Of a stretch of 64,000 bases of DNA, positions 63,109-64,000 are shown one piece after another (position 1 is the stretch's first letter; the number at the start of each line of letters is the position of its first letter). The position numbers were made by a program, and so were the translations under genes. This DNA comes from Polyangium fumosum (lineage in GTDB: Bacteria; Myxococcota_A; Polyangia; Polyangiales; Polyangiaceae). The stretch is from assembly GCF_005144585.1 (NCBI RefSeq), contig NZ_SSMQ01000013.1:149359-213358 (forward strand), in the 5' to 3' direction. Under the pieces are notes generated by a model. That model was not told where the DNA came from and did not search any database. It was given only the letters and a program-made list of their open reading frames with translations.

Positions 63109-63759
63109 TCACGCCTCTCCTGGCGGAGGCAGAGGCGAAGGCGGCGCGGGGCTCGCGGTCAAGGGCTCGGCGGGCGGCACGGGCTCGCCCAATCCGCCGC
63201 GCGTCTTGCGCGACAGGAACGTATCGAGGGCCATGAGCAGGACGCCGGCGACGATGGCGATGTCGGCGACGTTGAAGGTCGGCCAGTGGATCTCGCGGCC
63301 GTTCCGGATGACGTAGAAGTCGATGAAGTCGATGACCGAGCCGTAGCGGATGCGGTCGACGAGGTTGCCGACCGCGCCGCCGAGCGCGAGGGGCAGGCCC
63401 CAGCGCATCGCCCACTGATCTCGGTGGATGCGGCGGTAGACCGAGACGATGAAGACGATGGCGGCCGAAGAGACGAAGAGGAAAAACGGGCGCCGGAGGT
63501 TCTCGGGCAAGCTGCGGAGGAAGCTCCACGCCCCGCCCGGGTTCAGCGTGTAGATGAAGTCGAAGTGATCCTTGATCACCTCGATGCTCTTCGGGCGGCC
63601 CTTGTCTGCTCCGGACAACGCGGCCTTCGCCCAGCCCTTCGAGGCCAGATCGGCCGCGGCGGACACGACCGTGATCACGGCGAGAAAGAGCATGGAGGGG
63701 CGGTAGGCGTCGTCCGGGGGCGCCTCCGCGCGCTTCTCCTCGGCGTCTTGTCCGGTCAT
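63109..63759 (-). CDS. lspA: lipoprotein signal peptidase (second paralogue)
   Basis: A 216-residue LspA when started at ATG 63759 (MTGQDAEEK, similar to the MTEEKSEEQ start of its neighbour); ATG 63771 and GTG 63789 are also possible. Motifs: DLASKGWA, NPGGAWSFL, GNLVDRIRYGSVIDFIDFYV and FNVADIAIVAGVLLM, so both catalytic Asps are present. It is clearly related to the first lspA and should be active. Myxobacteria are known to keep extra lspA copies, one reason being resistance to the LspA inhibitor TA (myxovirescin). Confidence 0.93.
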   Translation of the reverse strand: MTGQDAEEKRAEAPPDDAYRPSMLFLAVITVVSAAADLASKGWAKAALSGADKGRPKSIEVIKDHFDFIYTLNPGGAWSFLRSLPENLRRPFFLFVSSAAIVFIVSVYRRIHRDQWAMRWGLPLALGGAVGNLVDRIRYGSVIDFIDFYVIRNGREIHWPTFNVADIAIVAGVLLMALDTFLSRKTRGGLGEPVPPAEPLTASPAPPSPLPPPGEA

Positions 63760-63875
63760 GGGGTCGACCATGTGTACGCGATGGGCCACGGACCTGCAAA
63801 GCGGCCCAGCGTGCCTCGTTGTTCCCCGGGGCGTGGTGGCGCACCGCGGTACATCCGTTTAGTATGCGCGCCATG

Positions 63876-64000
63876 GTGCGTCGTGAGGAGATCGACCAAA
63901 CGGCCGGGACACCGGTTCGAGGGTCGGTCTTGCGCTGCACGTCTCCAACGGGTGAGAGTCCCGTCCGGGTAAGCGCCGGAGCGCCCGGTAGCAGGCCCCA
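63876..64000 (+). mobile_element. candidate 5' end of a group II intron
   Basis: From 63876 the sequence starts GTGCG, the conserved 5' end of group II introns (GTGYG). It continues with stems typical of domain I: GATCGACC pairs with a later GGTCGGTC, ACGGG-tgagag-TCCCGT forms a tight hairpin, and CCGGG...CCCGG another. The phrase AACGGGTGAGAGTCCCGT is one I associate with the 5' part of bacterial group II introns. The window ends before any reverse transcriptase frame. An open frame beginning at the ATG at 63873 crosses this region but has no recognisable protein character. Confidence 0.5.

Noticed and set aside
60819..63236. Plus-strand frame of about 800 codons
   Set aside because: Antisense to lgt and lspA, which carry all family motifs; no domain in the plus-strand product.
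63873..64000. Start of a protein gene at the right edge
   Set aside because: No coding signal; GTGCG plus nested stems fit a structured RNA better.

Overview
The window is GC-rich throughout, with almost every third codon position G or C. It carries long regulatory proteins, many lipoproteins with Gly/Ser/Thr-rich linkers, an Hanks-type kinase with a C-terminal membrane anchor, TPR proteins and duplicated lspA genes. This is the style of a large-genome myxobacterium, most likely of the Polyangium/Sorangium group; that placement is inferred from gene content, not from a marker gene. I recognise no rRNA, tRNA or CRISPR array.

Layout. 1-7.6 kb: tail of an RRM-like protein, a TPR protein, a TolC-type outer-membrane protein, a Pro/Gln/Gly-rich membrane protein, a BoxD/PaaZ-type aldehyde dehydrogenase, a CAP-domain lipoprotein and a Ser/Thr kinase. 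7.6-15.4 kb: a RutE-type nitroreductase, then a circularly permuted ATP-grasp and an alpha-E protein with overlapping stop and start, an AAA ATPase overlapping a TPR protein, and a fused amidotransferase-like/transglutaminase protein. The ATP-grasp, alpha-E and transglutaminase genes form a predicted peptide-ligation cluster, and the ATPase/TPR pair sits inside it. 15.4-20.3 kb: a degenerate sensor kinase, a LOG-like protein, a 43-bp tandem array, a GrpB-like protein and trpS.

20.4-29.8 kb is a cation-homeostasis island: a tandem-Usp protein, a seven-gene Mrp Na+/H+ antiporter operon with overlapping genes, a structured leader that may be a lithium-sensing nhaA-I riboswitch, nhaA, and a Na+/Ca2+ exchanger. 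30-31.5 kb: an alpha/beta hydrolase followed by a tetR gene that is broken at a dispersed repeat. 31.5-47.4 kb: surface lipoproteins (FG-GAP/CARDB, DUF4091/GH123-like, M61/M1-like peptidase), two tandem paralogous membrane proteins, a lytic transglycosylase fused to a degenerate M16 domain, a cytochrome P450 and a coiled-coil protein.

47.4-53.4 kb is the most disordered part: hexanucleotide arrays, gene relics, a flavin/2Fe-2S reductase plus fatty-acid desaturase pair, a TMEM175-like channel, a Cys/His repeat protein and repeat-rich DNA. 53.4-64 kb returns to ordinary genes: a thioredoxin-CcdA fusion with a small metal-binding partner, small hypotheticals, thioredoxin, folD, a cupin regulator, a lipoprotein and an lspA-lspA-lgt operon that matures lipoproteins. 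The right edge looks like the 5' end of a group II intron.

A composite palindromic repeat of about 300 bp occurs as two complete copies, one truncated copy and one half copy. A second 158-bp repeat occurs twice, at 3' ends of genes. These intergenic repeats, and the gene damage next to one of them, are the strongest unexplained signals; the ATPase/TPR pair inside the amidoligase cluster is the best candidate for an undescribed protein system.
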